Assembly (NCBI GenBank): GCA_021850485.1
Contig: JAJZLY010000025.1
Coordinates: 124,001-188,000, forward strand
DNA length: 64,000 nt
Direction: 5' to 3'
DNA from: Bacillota bacterium
GTDB taxonomy: Bacteria; Bacillota; Sulfobacillia; JAJZYS01; JAJZLH01
Made by a program: the position numbers and the translations under genes. How positions within the stretch are numbered: position 1 is the first letter of the stretch; each line of letters opens with the position of its first letter. Below, one piece after another: positions 34,274 to 41,126 of the stretch. The notes below the pieces were generated by a model, which saw nothing but the letters and a program-made list of their open reading frames with translations, had not been told where the DNA came from and did not search any database.

Positions 34274-34708
34274 CTACCACATCACCAGGGCGTTGGCAAA
34301 GGCACCCTCAATGGTGTCCAAGCCGGACTTCCAGACGGTGGTCGCGGCCGTAGTCGGCGCCGTGGCCGCATGGCCCGTACCACTCAATACCAAGACTGTT
34401 GCGGGATTGCCGAGGTGCTGTGCCGTCGCATACGCGGCCAAGGTGGCCGGATTCGTCATCGCCGAAAGTTGGGTCTCCAGTCCCTGATGTTGTGCGGTCA
34501 ACACCTGGGATTGGGCCTGCAGAGCATCAATCTGATAGCCGATCACCGATGCCCGCGCAAAGCCTCCTGCAGTCCACAAGGCGGCTGCCGTCAGGACACC
34601 CCAGGTCAGCGCGATGCGCAGCCATGCGGCGCGGGGTGCGGGGCGGGCAACGACATGCTCTTCTTGCGCCTGGAGCAGGGATCGGGAAAGCTTCTCGACT
34701 GGCATCAT
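34274..34708 (-). CDS. ftsL: FtsL-like bitopic division protein
   Basis: A 144-residue protein with a cytoplasmic N-tail, one membrane helix near residues 31-52 and a coiled coil near 56-85 (Y-Q-I-D-A-L-Q-A-Q-S-Q-V-L), ending in the A-A-Y-A-T-A-Q-H-L-G pattern typical of FtsL/DivIC proteins. Position right after rsmH is the standard ftsL place. The sequence itself is poorly conserved, so the call depends on topology and synteny. The C-terminal tail of about 40 residues beyond the family core is extra. Tandem ATGs (34708, 34705) follow GTGAGG. Confidence 0.8.
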   Translation of the reverse strand: MMPVEKLSRSLLQAQEEHVVARPAPRAAWLRIALTWGVLTAAALWTAGGFARASVIGYQIDALQAQSQVLTAQHQGLETQLSAMTNPATLAAYATAQHLGNPATVLVLSGTGHAATAPTTAATTVWKSGLDTIEGAFANALVMW

Positions 34709-34751
34709 CGGCCCTCACCCACCCTTAGCGATTCGGCCACCTTAATGACGA

Positions 34752-35639
34752 TCACTGTACCCGCTCCACCGCTCGCAACTTGGCGCTGCGGGCTCTTCGG
34801 TTGCGGCCGACCTCTTCCTCAGTCGCCCGCAAAGGCTTGCTGGTCAGCCGGTGGAATGTTGGCGCCATGAACGCTTGCTTGACCGGTCGATCCTCTAGGG
34901 AATGGAATGCCAAGACCGTCGCACGACCACCAAGTTTAAGCACGTTCGGGATAGTTGACAAAAGACCTTCTAGCTCTGCTAACTCCTGGTTCACTGCGAT
35001 CCGCAGTGCCTGAAATGTCCGCCTGGCCGGATGCGTCGATCCCCGACGCGCTTCCGGCGGAACCGCGCGGCGAATTATGGACGTTAACTCGGCGGTGGTC
35101 GTCACAGGGCCCAACCGTCGAGTCCTGACGATCTCCCGAGCGATTCGGCGGGCATAGCGCTCTTCACCATATGTTGCCATTATGTCTTCCAGTTCACGTT
35201 CGCTGAGCCGCGCAATCAGCTGAGCCGCCGTCTCCCCGTCTGTGGGGTCCATGCGCATGTCCAGTTCTACCTCGGCAGAATAGGAAAATCCGCGACTGTC
35301 ATCGTCCAACTGGGCTGATGACACACCGAGATCGGCGAGCAGGAGGTCGACCTCCAAAACGCCGTCGGCGGCCAAAAACCGCTCCAAATCGCTGAACCGG
35401 CCATGGTGCAGGGCAAATGGCACGTTCGTCTCAGACAGCCGTCGTGCAGCCGCTTCAATCGCCCAGGGGTCGCGGTCAATGCCGATCACCCGGCCGTTTG
35501 GCCCGATCCTTTCAGCCACCTCCACGGCATGACCCCCACCCCCGATCGTAACGTCCACGTACGTCATGCCAGGCTCTGGATCGAGCGCCGAGAGAACTTC
35601 GTCCAACATCACGGGCGTGTGCGACAGCGTGGTCATCAT
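34752..35639 (-). CDS. rsmH: 16S rRNA (cytosine(1402)-N4)-methyltransferase
   Basis: RsmH (MraW) methylates C1402 of 16S rRNA with SAM. H-T-P-V-M-L-D-E-V, D-V-T-I-G-G-G-G-H, D-R-D-P-W-A-I and D-L-G-V-S-S-A-Q-L-D are diagnostic, and F-H-S-L-E-D-R-P-V-K is near the end. At 295 residues it is slightly shorter than most. ATG 35639 overlaps the mraZ stop (ATGA). Confidence 0.95.
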   Translation of the reverse strand: MMTTLSHTPVMLDEVLSALDPEPGMTYVDVTIGGGGHAVEVAERIGPNGRVIGIDRDPWAIEAAARRLSETNVPFALHHGRFSDLERFLAADGVLEVDLLLADLGVSSAQLDDDSRGFSYSAEVELDMRMDPTDGETAAQLIARLSERELEDIMATYGEERYARRIAREIVRTRRLGPVTTTAELTSIIRRAVPPEARRGSTHPARRTFQALRIAVNQELAELEGLLSTIPNVLKLGGRATVLAFHSLEDRPVKQAFMAPTFHRLTSKPLRATEEEVGRNRRARSAKLRAVERVQ

Positions 35640-36070
35640 AAGGCTCCCACCTCGGACAGGTTCTTGGCCATCTGCTCTGGCTCCATGCCGTCTGTCTTAA
35701 GGTAGGCGCTCCAGGTCTCCTCGGACCAGATCTCGACACGGTCACCGACTCCGAGCACAATGGCCCCTTTTGTCAGATGCGCATGGCCGCGCAACGGCGG
35801 TGACAGGAGCACCCTCCCCTGGCGGTCTGGCTCCATTTCCTCGGCTCCACCGAGAAAGAATCTAGAGAAGTGCCTGGCATCCGGGTTGGCGAATGACATG
35901 TCACGCAGTTTGTGCTCAATGTCCTCCCATGCCTCAACACCGTAGACAAATAAGCAGCCATCCAAACCCTTCGTAACGATAAATCTCGCGCCCAGCGACT
36001 GGCGGAAGCGAGTCGGAATGAAGAGGCGGCCCTTGTCGTCCAGCGCGTGGCGGAACTCGCCAGTGAACAC
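35636..36070 (-). CDS. mraZ: MraZ, transcriptional regulator of the dcw cluster
   Basis: MraZ is an AbrB-fold repressor/activator binding repeats ahead of its own operon. The core F-T-G-E-F-R-H-A-L-D-D-K-G-R-L-F-I-P opens the first half, and the second half repeats the pattern with E-P-D-R-Q-G-R-V-L-L. GTG 36070 gives 144 residues with the expected N-terminus. The longer frame adds a glycine-rich stretch covering the ribosome-site region. No clear set of MraZ box repeats was identified upstream. Confidence 0.9.
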   Translation of the reverse strand: MFTGEFRHALDDKGRLFIPTRFRQSLGARFIVTKGLDGCLFVYGVEAWEDIEHKLRDMSFANPDARHFSRFFLGGAEEMEPDRQGRVLLSPPLRGHAHLTKGAIVLGVGDRVEIWSEETWSAYLKTDGMEPEQMAKNLSEVGAL

Positions 36071-36202
36071 CCCTCCACCACCCTTCCCCACTTCACCCCA
36101 CATTTGTTCTGTATCCTATCACGCCTTCCTCCCAATTGCCGCATCTTCCCCAGAATTTTTGCGCCTTGACCACCATCAAACCCGGACCTACACTTGCGCC
36201 AT

Positions 36203-36278
36203 GGGGGCGTAGCTCAGTCGGGAGAGCGATTGGTTCGCAATCAATAGGTCGGGGGTTCGATTCCCCCCGCCTCCACCA
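36203..36278 (+). tRNA. tRNA-Ala (anticodon CGC)
   Basis: All arms are visible. The acceptor GGGGGCG (36203-36209) pairs with CGCCTCC (36268-36274) with a G3:U70 wobble, the alanine identity element. The D arm is GCTC/GAGC. The anticodon loop TTCGCAA gives CGC, reading GCG codons. The T arm is GGGGG-TTCGATT-CCCCC. Discriminator A and an encoded CCA complete it. The integrase gene begins its 3' end only 93 bases downstream, so this tRNA is the likely attachment site of the accessory region. Confidence 0.97.
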
Positions 36279-36287
36279 CATTGAAAG

Positions 36288-36310
36288 CCGCCCGCTGCAA
36301 TAGCGGGCGG
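36288..36310. terminator. hairpin between tRNA-Ala and integrase
   Basis: A 9-bp GC-rich stem (36288-36296 with 36302-36310) with a 5-base loop. Short T runs are found on both outer sides, stronger in the minus direction. It could end both the tRNA transcript and the integrase transcript. Confidence 0.6.
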
Positions 36311-36370
36311 ATCCGCGTCTTTCAGAGAATTTGGTGCATGGACGCAGTTGGCGCGAAGAGTTGGCGCGAA

Positions 36371-37552
36371 TCAGGGTAGCGGCCGCCGGCCAGGTGCACT
36401 CTCCAACAGCTGGTCAAACAGTCCCATCGCCTGTCTCTTGGTCGGTCCTAACACATGGACGTAGGTTCGGGCCGTGAAGGCGGGGCTTTCGTGGCCCAGG
36501 ATCGTCGACAGCGTGGTGATGTCCATGCCTGCAAGGAGGGCGAGGCTGGCGAAGGTGTGCCTGAGAGCATGCACCCCGCCCTGCTTCAGTCCAACCTCTG
36601 CCAAGGCCACGTACCATGCTCGGAGGACGTTCCGTTGCCCCATCCATCCGCCGGCCTCACTGGGGAACACCAGGCCCATCGAGTTCCAGCCCTTACCCCG
36701 CATCTGTGCCTCTACCGCCTGAGTCGCTCTATGGTTTCTCAGGATGGTAGCCGCCTCACCGCTCAGCGGGATCTCCCTGACTCCGCGGGCGGTCTTGGGA
36801 CGGGTTTCCATCTTCCGGCCGCCGACCTCTACGATCTGCCGCGAGACGAAGAGCACTCCCTTGTCGAGATCGAGATCACTCCACCGCAGGGCCACCGCTT
36901 CGCCAATCCTGAGCCCGCTCCGCCACAACACCGCCAGCAAGGGGCCGACCCTGAATCGAGAGTCTGCGACGTCGAGACGGCGAACTTCGTCCAAGGTGTA
37001 CGACGCGATGACTTTGGAACGTGAAACAGGCCCTCGCACCAGATCCACGGGGCTACCAGCCAGGAGTCCGTCCCGAACCGCCTCGTGTAGACATACCCGA
37101 AGGATTGAACGGCAGTAAGAAACGGTCCGGTCGGCCAGCCGCCCACCGCGCGCGCTGGGTTTCGCCGCCAGGGCGGACAACCAGTCCGCTATCTGGGCTC
37201 TCGTCAGTTTGGAGAGCGGTGTGGCCCCGAGCGCCGGCAGAATGTGCAGCCTGGCCATCCTGGCGTAGCTGTCCTTGGTTTTCTCGCTCCACCGTGGAGC
37301 AGTTCGCTTCATCCAGGCGTCCAGATACTCGCCGACGGTGATCGCACCGGGCCGCACAACCCGCATCGGAGACGAGGTGATCTCTGCCTGTCTCCGGGCC
37401 CACTCGATCTCGGCCGATCGCCTGGTACCAACGAACGTGTGACTTTCTCGCGGCCGAGATCCGTCAGCCTGAAGAGGAAGTTGCCAGGTCAGTTTCCAGC
37501 GCGAGCACTTACTGGGCGGCTGCCCTTTGAAGGGCCTTGGGCGGATATTCAT
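36371..37552 (-). CDS. tyrosine-type site-specific integrase
   Basis: This phage/ICE-type integrase of 393 residues has an N-terminal arm-binding region, a SAM-like core-binding domain (V-G-E-Y-L-D-A-W-M to about residue 175) and a catalytic domain. The catalytic Arg is in S-G-L-R-I-G-E-A, Lys in the R-P-K-T-A-R-G-V-R-E-I beta-hairpin, H-x-x-R in H-A-L-R-H-T-F-A-S, the third His in G-H-E-S-P, and nucleophile Tyr in T-Y-V-H-V. All are intact. Its 3' end faces tRNA-Ala(CGC), the standard arrangement for integration into a tRNA 3' end. Confidence 0.93.
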   Translation of the reverse strand: MNIRPRPFKGQPPSKCSRWKLTWQLPLQADGSRPRESHTFVGTRRSAEIEWARRQAEITSSPMRVVRPGAITVGEYLDAWMKRTAPRWSEKTKDSYARMARLHILPALGATPLSKLTRAQIADWLSALAAKPSARGGRLADRTVSYCRSILRVCLHEAVRDGLLAGSPVDLVRGPVSRSKVIASYTLDEVRRLDVADSRFRVGPLLAVLWRSGLRIGEAVALRWSDLDLDKGVLFVSRQIVEVGGRKMETRPKTARGVREIPLSGEAATILRNHRATQAVEAQMRGKGWNSMGLVFPSEAGGWMGQRNVLRAWYVALAEVGLKQGGVHALRHTFASLALLAGMDITTLSTILGHESPAFTARTYVHVLGPTKRQAMGLFDQLLESAPGRRPLP

Positions 37553-37558
37553 GGCCGC

Positions 37559-37774
37559 CTAATCACGGAGGCCGACGTTGTGCTCGTGCCTGGCCAGAGG
37601 GCGGCCGTCCAACCAGGACCTGAGGGCCCGGCTACTCACCCTGACCAATCGAGGGGACACCCTCCTTGCCGGGAGCTCGCTTGAGGCCACCAAGCGCTGG
37701 ACTGTCGTCAAGGACAGATGCAGTTGCTCAGCCACTTCAGGCAGCGTCATCCACCTGTCACCAGCTCTTGGCAT
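37559..37774 (-). CDS. excisionase-type helix-turn-helix protein
   Basis: A small MerR/excisionase-family DNA-binding protein. The segment M-T-L-P-E-V-A-E-Q-L-H-L-S, followed by T-V-Q-R-L-V and a wing, fits the 'excisionase DNA-binding' family of about 60 residues. ATG 37774 is the chosen start (71 residues). It lies 6 bases upstream of the integrase in the same direction, so it probably acts as a recombination directionality factor. Confidence 0.75.
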   Translation of the reverse strand: MPRAGDRWMTLPEVAEQLHLSLTTVQRLVASSELPARRVSPRLVRVSSRALRSWLDGRPLARHEHNVGLRD

Positions 37775-37860
37775 CCCCACAACCCCCGTCAATGGAATCG
37801 CGCCTAATCGGTCACTTCTAAAAAGTCCTGCTGAACTCGTGCGGCGGGAACGATTTACAG

Positions 37861-37906
37861 CAAGAGAGAAGGGCCGTCCGGACAACCGGACGGCCCTTCT
37901 CTCTTG
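37861..37906. terminator. perfect 21-bp inverted repeat, bidirectional terminator
   Basis: Bases 37861-37881 pair perfectly with 37886-37906 around the loop ACAA. The stem is GC-rich in its centre. It insulates xis-int from the genes to the right. The remaining 37775-38052 interval otherwise holds the presumed xis promoter region without a clear -10/-35 pair. Confidence 0.75.
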
Positions 37907-38052
37907 TGCCACGCCTGGTACTCAGCGCCCCCCCGTCTTCCTTCCTGGCAGCCGCACCGCATCTCGTGTGAAGCCGCCGCATACGGCGGCGCCCATCACC
38001 ATCCGGCCCCAGTGCTTTGCGTTGAGCGGCGGCCGCCGGGATCGTATGAGAT

Positions 38053-38835
38053 CTACTGCCTCTCTACGGCCCCGAATGCCTGGGCCTCCCGAATGGCCGC
38101 TGAGAGGTTCGTGGCTCGCCGCGTCCGATGGAGGGCCTTCCTGGCCTCGCGTTCCCATCTAGTGAGCAGAGCGGTCTGCGCCTCCCGCCCTAGCAGGTTC
38201 GCCGCCTCCACCTCTCGGCGGGTCACCCGCTCAGGGTGGGCCTCACAAAACTGCTGGAGGGTGAGGTTCTCGCACAGCGCCTGAGGCAGGTCGAGCGGCA
38301 GGGGCACGATCCGCTGGCAGTCCAGGCTCGGATCAAGGCCCAGTGGAGCTGGTAGCAGTCCTCGCACGGCGCGTCGGAGACGGAGGCTGGTCAGTCCGGG
38401 GTGGTTCTCCATCACCTCCGCCTCGGCTGCCCACAGGTCGGCGGCCGTTATCTGACCGCCGTCGACTCCCCCGCATCTGGCCAGTGCTGCGCTGTATTCC
38501 AGCCTCAGCGTGTCCGCGTCGTCCGGTTGCTGTTCCGCCTCGGGCTCCGCCGCAATCGTGATCTGGTTCAGCTTGGCCAGGAGCACGAGTACCTTGGCAA
38601 AAGGGGATCCTAGTTCCAGGGCGATCCGTCGGGCCTCGGCCCGCAGGACCTCTCGTCGGTCCTCACCAGGCTGCAGCCAGTAGATCGTCGAGGGACCCAC
38701 CAGGAACGCACGGTATTTGTCCCGAGCCGACTGTGCCACCTCGAGGGCGACATCGCACACCGTGCCGTCGGCAAACCTCGCGGTCCATGTCGTCGGTTGG
38801 TCGGTTTCCTGGTGCTGTGTTGACAAAATAAGCAC
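38053..38835 (-). CDS. hypothetical protein of the integrated element, 260 residues
   Basis: I do not recognise this family. The N-terminal 60 residues are strand-rich (T-W-T-A-R-F-A-D-G-T-V-C-D-V), followed by helical, charged sequence rich in Ala, Arg and Glu up to the end. No signal peptide or membrane helix is seen. GTG 38835 or, better spaced from GAGGGG, TTG 38826 could start it. It follows the XRE gene at 38935-39258 in the same direction and may be co-transcribed. Confidence 0.6.
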   Translation of the reverse strand: MLILSTQHQETDQPTTWTARFADGTVCDVALEVAQSARDKYRAFLVGPSTIYWLQPGEDRREVLRAEARRIALELGSPFAKVLVLLAKLNQITIAAEPEAEQQPDDADTLRLEYSAALARCGGVDGGQITAADLWAAEAEVMENHPGLTSLRLRRAVRGLLPAPLGLDPSLDCQRIVPLPLDLPQALCENLTLQQFCEAHPERVTRREVEAANLLGREAQTALLTRWEREARKALHRTRRATNLSAAIREAQAFGAVERQ

Positions 38836-38934
38836 CCCTCAGATCACGCTTGGGCCGCACTCGGAGCACTGCATGGCCTGCTGAGTTCCCGCCGGCGCCA
38901 AGCCTCGCGCTGGCGGTCTGGAGTCAGGCTGTCC

Positions 38935-39258
38935 TCAGCCGACGGTCACCTCCTCCGAGCGACTCTTCGGAACGCGCGCGTTGTGGCGGCCCGTCTGGTG
39001 CGGTACGCTCCCTGCAAGACGGATCGTGTTCGACACACCGTCCCTAGTTTGGTGTGCATCCCGAATGGGGAAGGCTGCCTCGAGTTGGGCGAAGGGGAGG
39101 TCGAACAGAGCGGCCATGCGGTGTATCACCCTTCGGGACGGGTTCCGCTCCCCCGACTCGATCTTCTTGATGTGTAAAGCGGAGATGCCCAGGCACGACG
39201 CCAGAGCCTCACGCGTTAGGCCTGCTCTCTGCCGTAGGTCCCGTAGCACTTGAGCCAC
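38935..39258 (-). CDS. XRE-family transcriptional regulator
   Basis: A Cro/CI-type helix-turn-helix spans residues 3-58 (L-R-Q-R-A-G-L-T-R-E-A-L-A, then I-K-K-I-E-S-G-E-R-N-P-S). The C-terminal 40 residues are of unknown role. GTG 39258 has GGGGGC upstream. It is divergent from a second XRE gene at 39335, a layout reminiscent of phage or ICE repressor switches. The short control region between them contains two GTACCC copies (39278 and 39306). Confidence 0.8.
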   Translation of the reverse strand: MAQVLRDLRQRAGLTREALASCLGISALHIKKIESGERNPSRRVIHRMAALFDLPFAQLEAAFPIRDAHQTRDGVSNTIRLAGSVPHQTGRHNARVPKSRSEEVTVG

Positions 39259-39318
39259 TTTGTAGCCCCCTGTATAGGTACCCCTTGTTTCGAACGCCCT
39301 CTTTTGTACCCATTGTGC

Positions 39319-39330
39319 AGGAGGTGATCC
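39319..39330 (+). promoter_or_regulatory. extended Shine-Dalgarno (12-nt match)
   Basis: AGGAGGTGATCC matches the full complement of the usual 16S rRNA 3' tail and lies 4 bases before GTG 39335. It fixes the start of the plus-strand XRE gene. Confidence 0.75.
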
Positions 39331-39334
39331 TTGG

Positions 39335-39784
39335 GTGTCAATCCCCCCAGGTAAAGAAACTTTCGGTAGCCGTTTCCGAATAGCGCGGCAGCTAAGAGGT
39401 CTGACGAGGGAAGACGTTGCGTCTCACCTTGGGTGCACGTTTTATCTCATCAAGAAATGGGAATCGGGAGACCGTGCGCCCAATGCCCTGCTGTTGCCAG
39501 ACATTGAGAAACTCTTGGACGTGGACATGAGATGGCTTCTTGGACGTCCCGGTGCTCCGAGTCCCGAATCACGCGGACCGGCCTCCGCGCCCAAACCACG
39601 AGCGTCCTCTCCCTTGACCGAGGAGAGGCGTCAGGAACTGAGAGAGATCAGAATGAGGCGGCGGAGGCCGATTCGTCCGACCGACCTGGATGGGCCAGGT
39701 GGCACAGCACCTCCTCCCGAAACAGCTGCACCTGGTCAGGGAAGTGGGCGTCCTGCCAAGCCCAGGAGGCCATCAGAAGACTGA
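39335..39784 (+). CDS. XRE-family transcriptional regulator with basic Pro-rich tail
   Basis: The helix-turn-helix covers about residues 10-68 (R-Q-L-R-G-L-T-R-E-D-V-A-S-H-L-G, then L-I-K-K-W-E-S-G-D-R-A-P). The last 70 residues are rich in Pro, Arg and Ala with no fold evident. GTG 39335 is set by the extended ribosome site. It is divergent from the other XRE gene and probably part of the element's lysogeny-type switch. Its 3' part overlaps a small minus-strand frame (39648-39878), so the tail may be partly non-genuine. Confidence 0.75.
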   Translation: MSIPPGKETFGSRFRIARQLRGLTREDVASHLGCTFYLIKKWESGDRAPNALLLPDIEKLLDVDMRWLLGRPGAPSPESRGPASAPKPRASSPLTEERRQELREIRMRRRRPIRPTDLDGPGGTAPPPETAAPGQGSGRPAKPRRPSED

Positions 39785-39878
39785 TGGCGGTCAGTCGGGT
39801 CTCATGGTCGAGGCCGCGGCAGAACAGCGCGATGTCGCCAAGGATCTCTTCCCGCATGGGCCACCCCCGCACCGCCAA
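39648..39878 (-). CDS. possible small protein antisense to the XRE tail
   Basis: A 76-residue frame with balanced composition (E-I-L-G-D-I-A-L-F-C-R-G-L-D-H-E-T-R-L-T), unlike the low-complexity tail it overlaps on the other strand. The start is unclear: TTG 39878 or ATG 39857, neither with a good ribosome site. No family is recognised. It is listed because its composition looks protein-like. Confidence 0.3.
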   Translation of the reverse strand: MAVRGWPMREEILGDIALFCRGLDHETRLTAISLLMASWAWQDAHFPDQVQLFREEVLCHLAHPGRSDESASAASF

Positions 39879-39974
39879 TGAAGCAGGTAGGTTTTACCAT
39901 GCGCCAAGCCTGTCGCCTGCGTGATGTCGGCGTGACTGGCAGGACTTCCATCTGAATAGCGTAACAGGGCCAAG

Positions 39975-40238
39975 ATGTTAGAACCTACAGGCTTCGTGCG
40001 ACGGGTGGACGAATTGGGCCGGGTGGTCCTGCCCAAAGAACTGCGCGGCCGCTTCGGAATCGTCGACGGCGACGCGGTGGAAATCTGGGTGCAGGACGAC
40101 CAGGTGATGCTCGCCAAGCACATCGAGACATGTGTGTTCTGCGGTGGTCAGGAGAACCTGGCCGCCTTCAAGGGCAAGCGGGTGTGCCGGCCATGCCAAG
40201 TTGAGGCGGCTCGCCGCCAAGCCCCCCCCCCCGGCTGA
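39975..40238 (+). CDS. AbrB-family regulator with zinc-ribbon tail
   Basis: The N-terminal SpoVT-AbrB swapped-hairpin domain is textbook (T-G-F-V-R-R-V-D-E-L-G-R-V-V-L-P-K-E-L-R). A C-terminal C-V-F-C and C-R-P-C pair forms a probable zinc ribbon, as in many clostridial AbrB-like proteins. At 87 residues it is normal. Such proteins are transition-state regulators; here it may be cargo of the element. Its end faces the EAL gene at 40243. Confidence 0.9.
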   Translation: MLEPTGFVRRVDELGRVVLPKELRGRFGIVDGDAVEIWVQDDQVMLAKHIETCVFCGGQENLAAFKGKRVCRPCQVEAARRQAPPPG

Positions 40239-40242
40239 CGCC

Positions 40243-41007
40243 TCAGCGCGGCAGGGGCCGTGCCGCCCGCACCCCGGCAGGGCGACCGGTCGTCACTCCC
40301 AGCTCGTCCACCACCAGCTGGCACGGCGACGGCATCGGGTGAGCGGCCGGCAGGCCGAGCAGGAATCCCTGCCCGTACTCCGCCCCCAGTTCGCACAGCA
40401 CCCGCAGCTCCTCCACCGTCTCGATGCCCTCGACGATCACCCTGATGCCGAGGTCTCTCATCAAATTCAGCACCGCCCTGACCACGATCCGGCGCTGGCG
40501 GTCGGCGTCCAGCCCCTCCACCAGGTAGCGGTCGATCTTGATCATGTCCGGCTGCACCGCCAGCACCGTGCCCAGCGAGGAGTGGCCGGTGCCGTAGTCG
40601 TCCAGCACGATGTGGTGCCCGGCCTCCCGCCATCTGTGTAGCCGCTCCAGCGCATGGGGATGGCCGAGCACATCCTGGTGCTCCGACACCTCGATCGCCA
40701 GGCGGTCGGGGTGCACCTCCTTGCCGTCGGCGTCTGCCGGCCACACGTCGTATCGCAGGTCGACGTTCATGAACAGCAGTTGGTCCTCACCCAGCGCCTG
40801 CCGTCCGGTGGTCAGCGCCAGGCGTTTGCAGGCCTCTTCCAGCTGCCGGCCCTGCTTGCCGCGACGCGCCCGCCGCACGATCTCGCCCGGCGCCTCCCAC
40901 TGCGACCCGACAGGCCCGCGCACCAGCGCCTCGTGCCCGATCACCTGGCCGGTCCTGAGGTCCACGATCGGCTGCAGCGCCATCCACAGCGTTTTGAGGA
41001 ATGCCAT
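40243..41007 (-). CDS. stand-alone EAL-domain c-di-GMP phosphodiesterase
   Basis: A single EAL domain of 254 residues with no sensor or membrane part. Catalytic residues are all present: E26 in G-H-E-A-L-V-R, N81 in F-M-N-V-D, E106 in I-E-V-S-E, D136-D137 in L-D-D-Y-G-T-G, K157 in I-K-I-D, E193 in V-E-G-I-E and Q213 in Y-G-Q-G. It should hydrolyse c-di-GMP to pGpG. ATG 41007 gives the normal N-terminus; the longer upstream frame is antisense-like. It lies inside the integrated element, so the element can probably lower host c-di-GMP. Confidence 0.88.
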   Translation of the reverse strand: MAFLKTLWMALQPIVDLRTGQVIGHEALVRGPVGSQWEAPGEIVRRARRGKQGRQLEEACKRLALTTGRQALGEDQLLFMNVDLRYDVWPADADGKEVHPDRLAIEVSEHQDVLGHPHALERLHRWREAGHHIVLDDYGTGHSSLGTVLAVQPDMIKIDRYLVEGLDADRQRRIVVRAVLNLMRDLGIRVIVEGIETVEELRVLCELGAEYGQGFLLGLPAAHPMPSPCQLVVDELGVTTGRPAGVRAARPLPR

Positions 41008-41126
41008 GTCCCACCACGGTCCTTCCACGGTGCGCTGATGGTCCTCTCTGCACCGCTTTCCACCCAATACCTCCCAGATTCGTGCCCAAACTAGCATCCC
41101 CTGTATCCTGCCCGCATTCAGCCCCT

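Noticed and set aside
36071-36200. MraZ box repeats upstream of mraZ
   Set aside because: No regular set of GGGA/GTGG-type repeats with constant spacing was convincing by eye.
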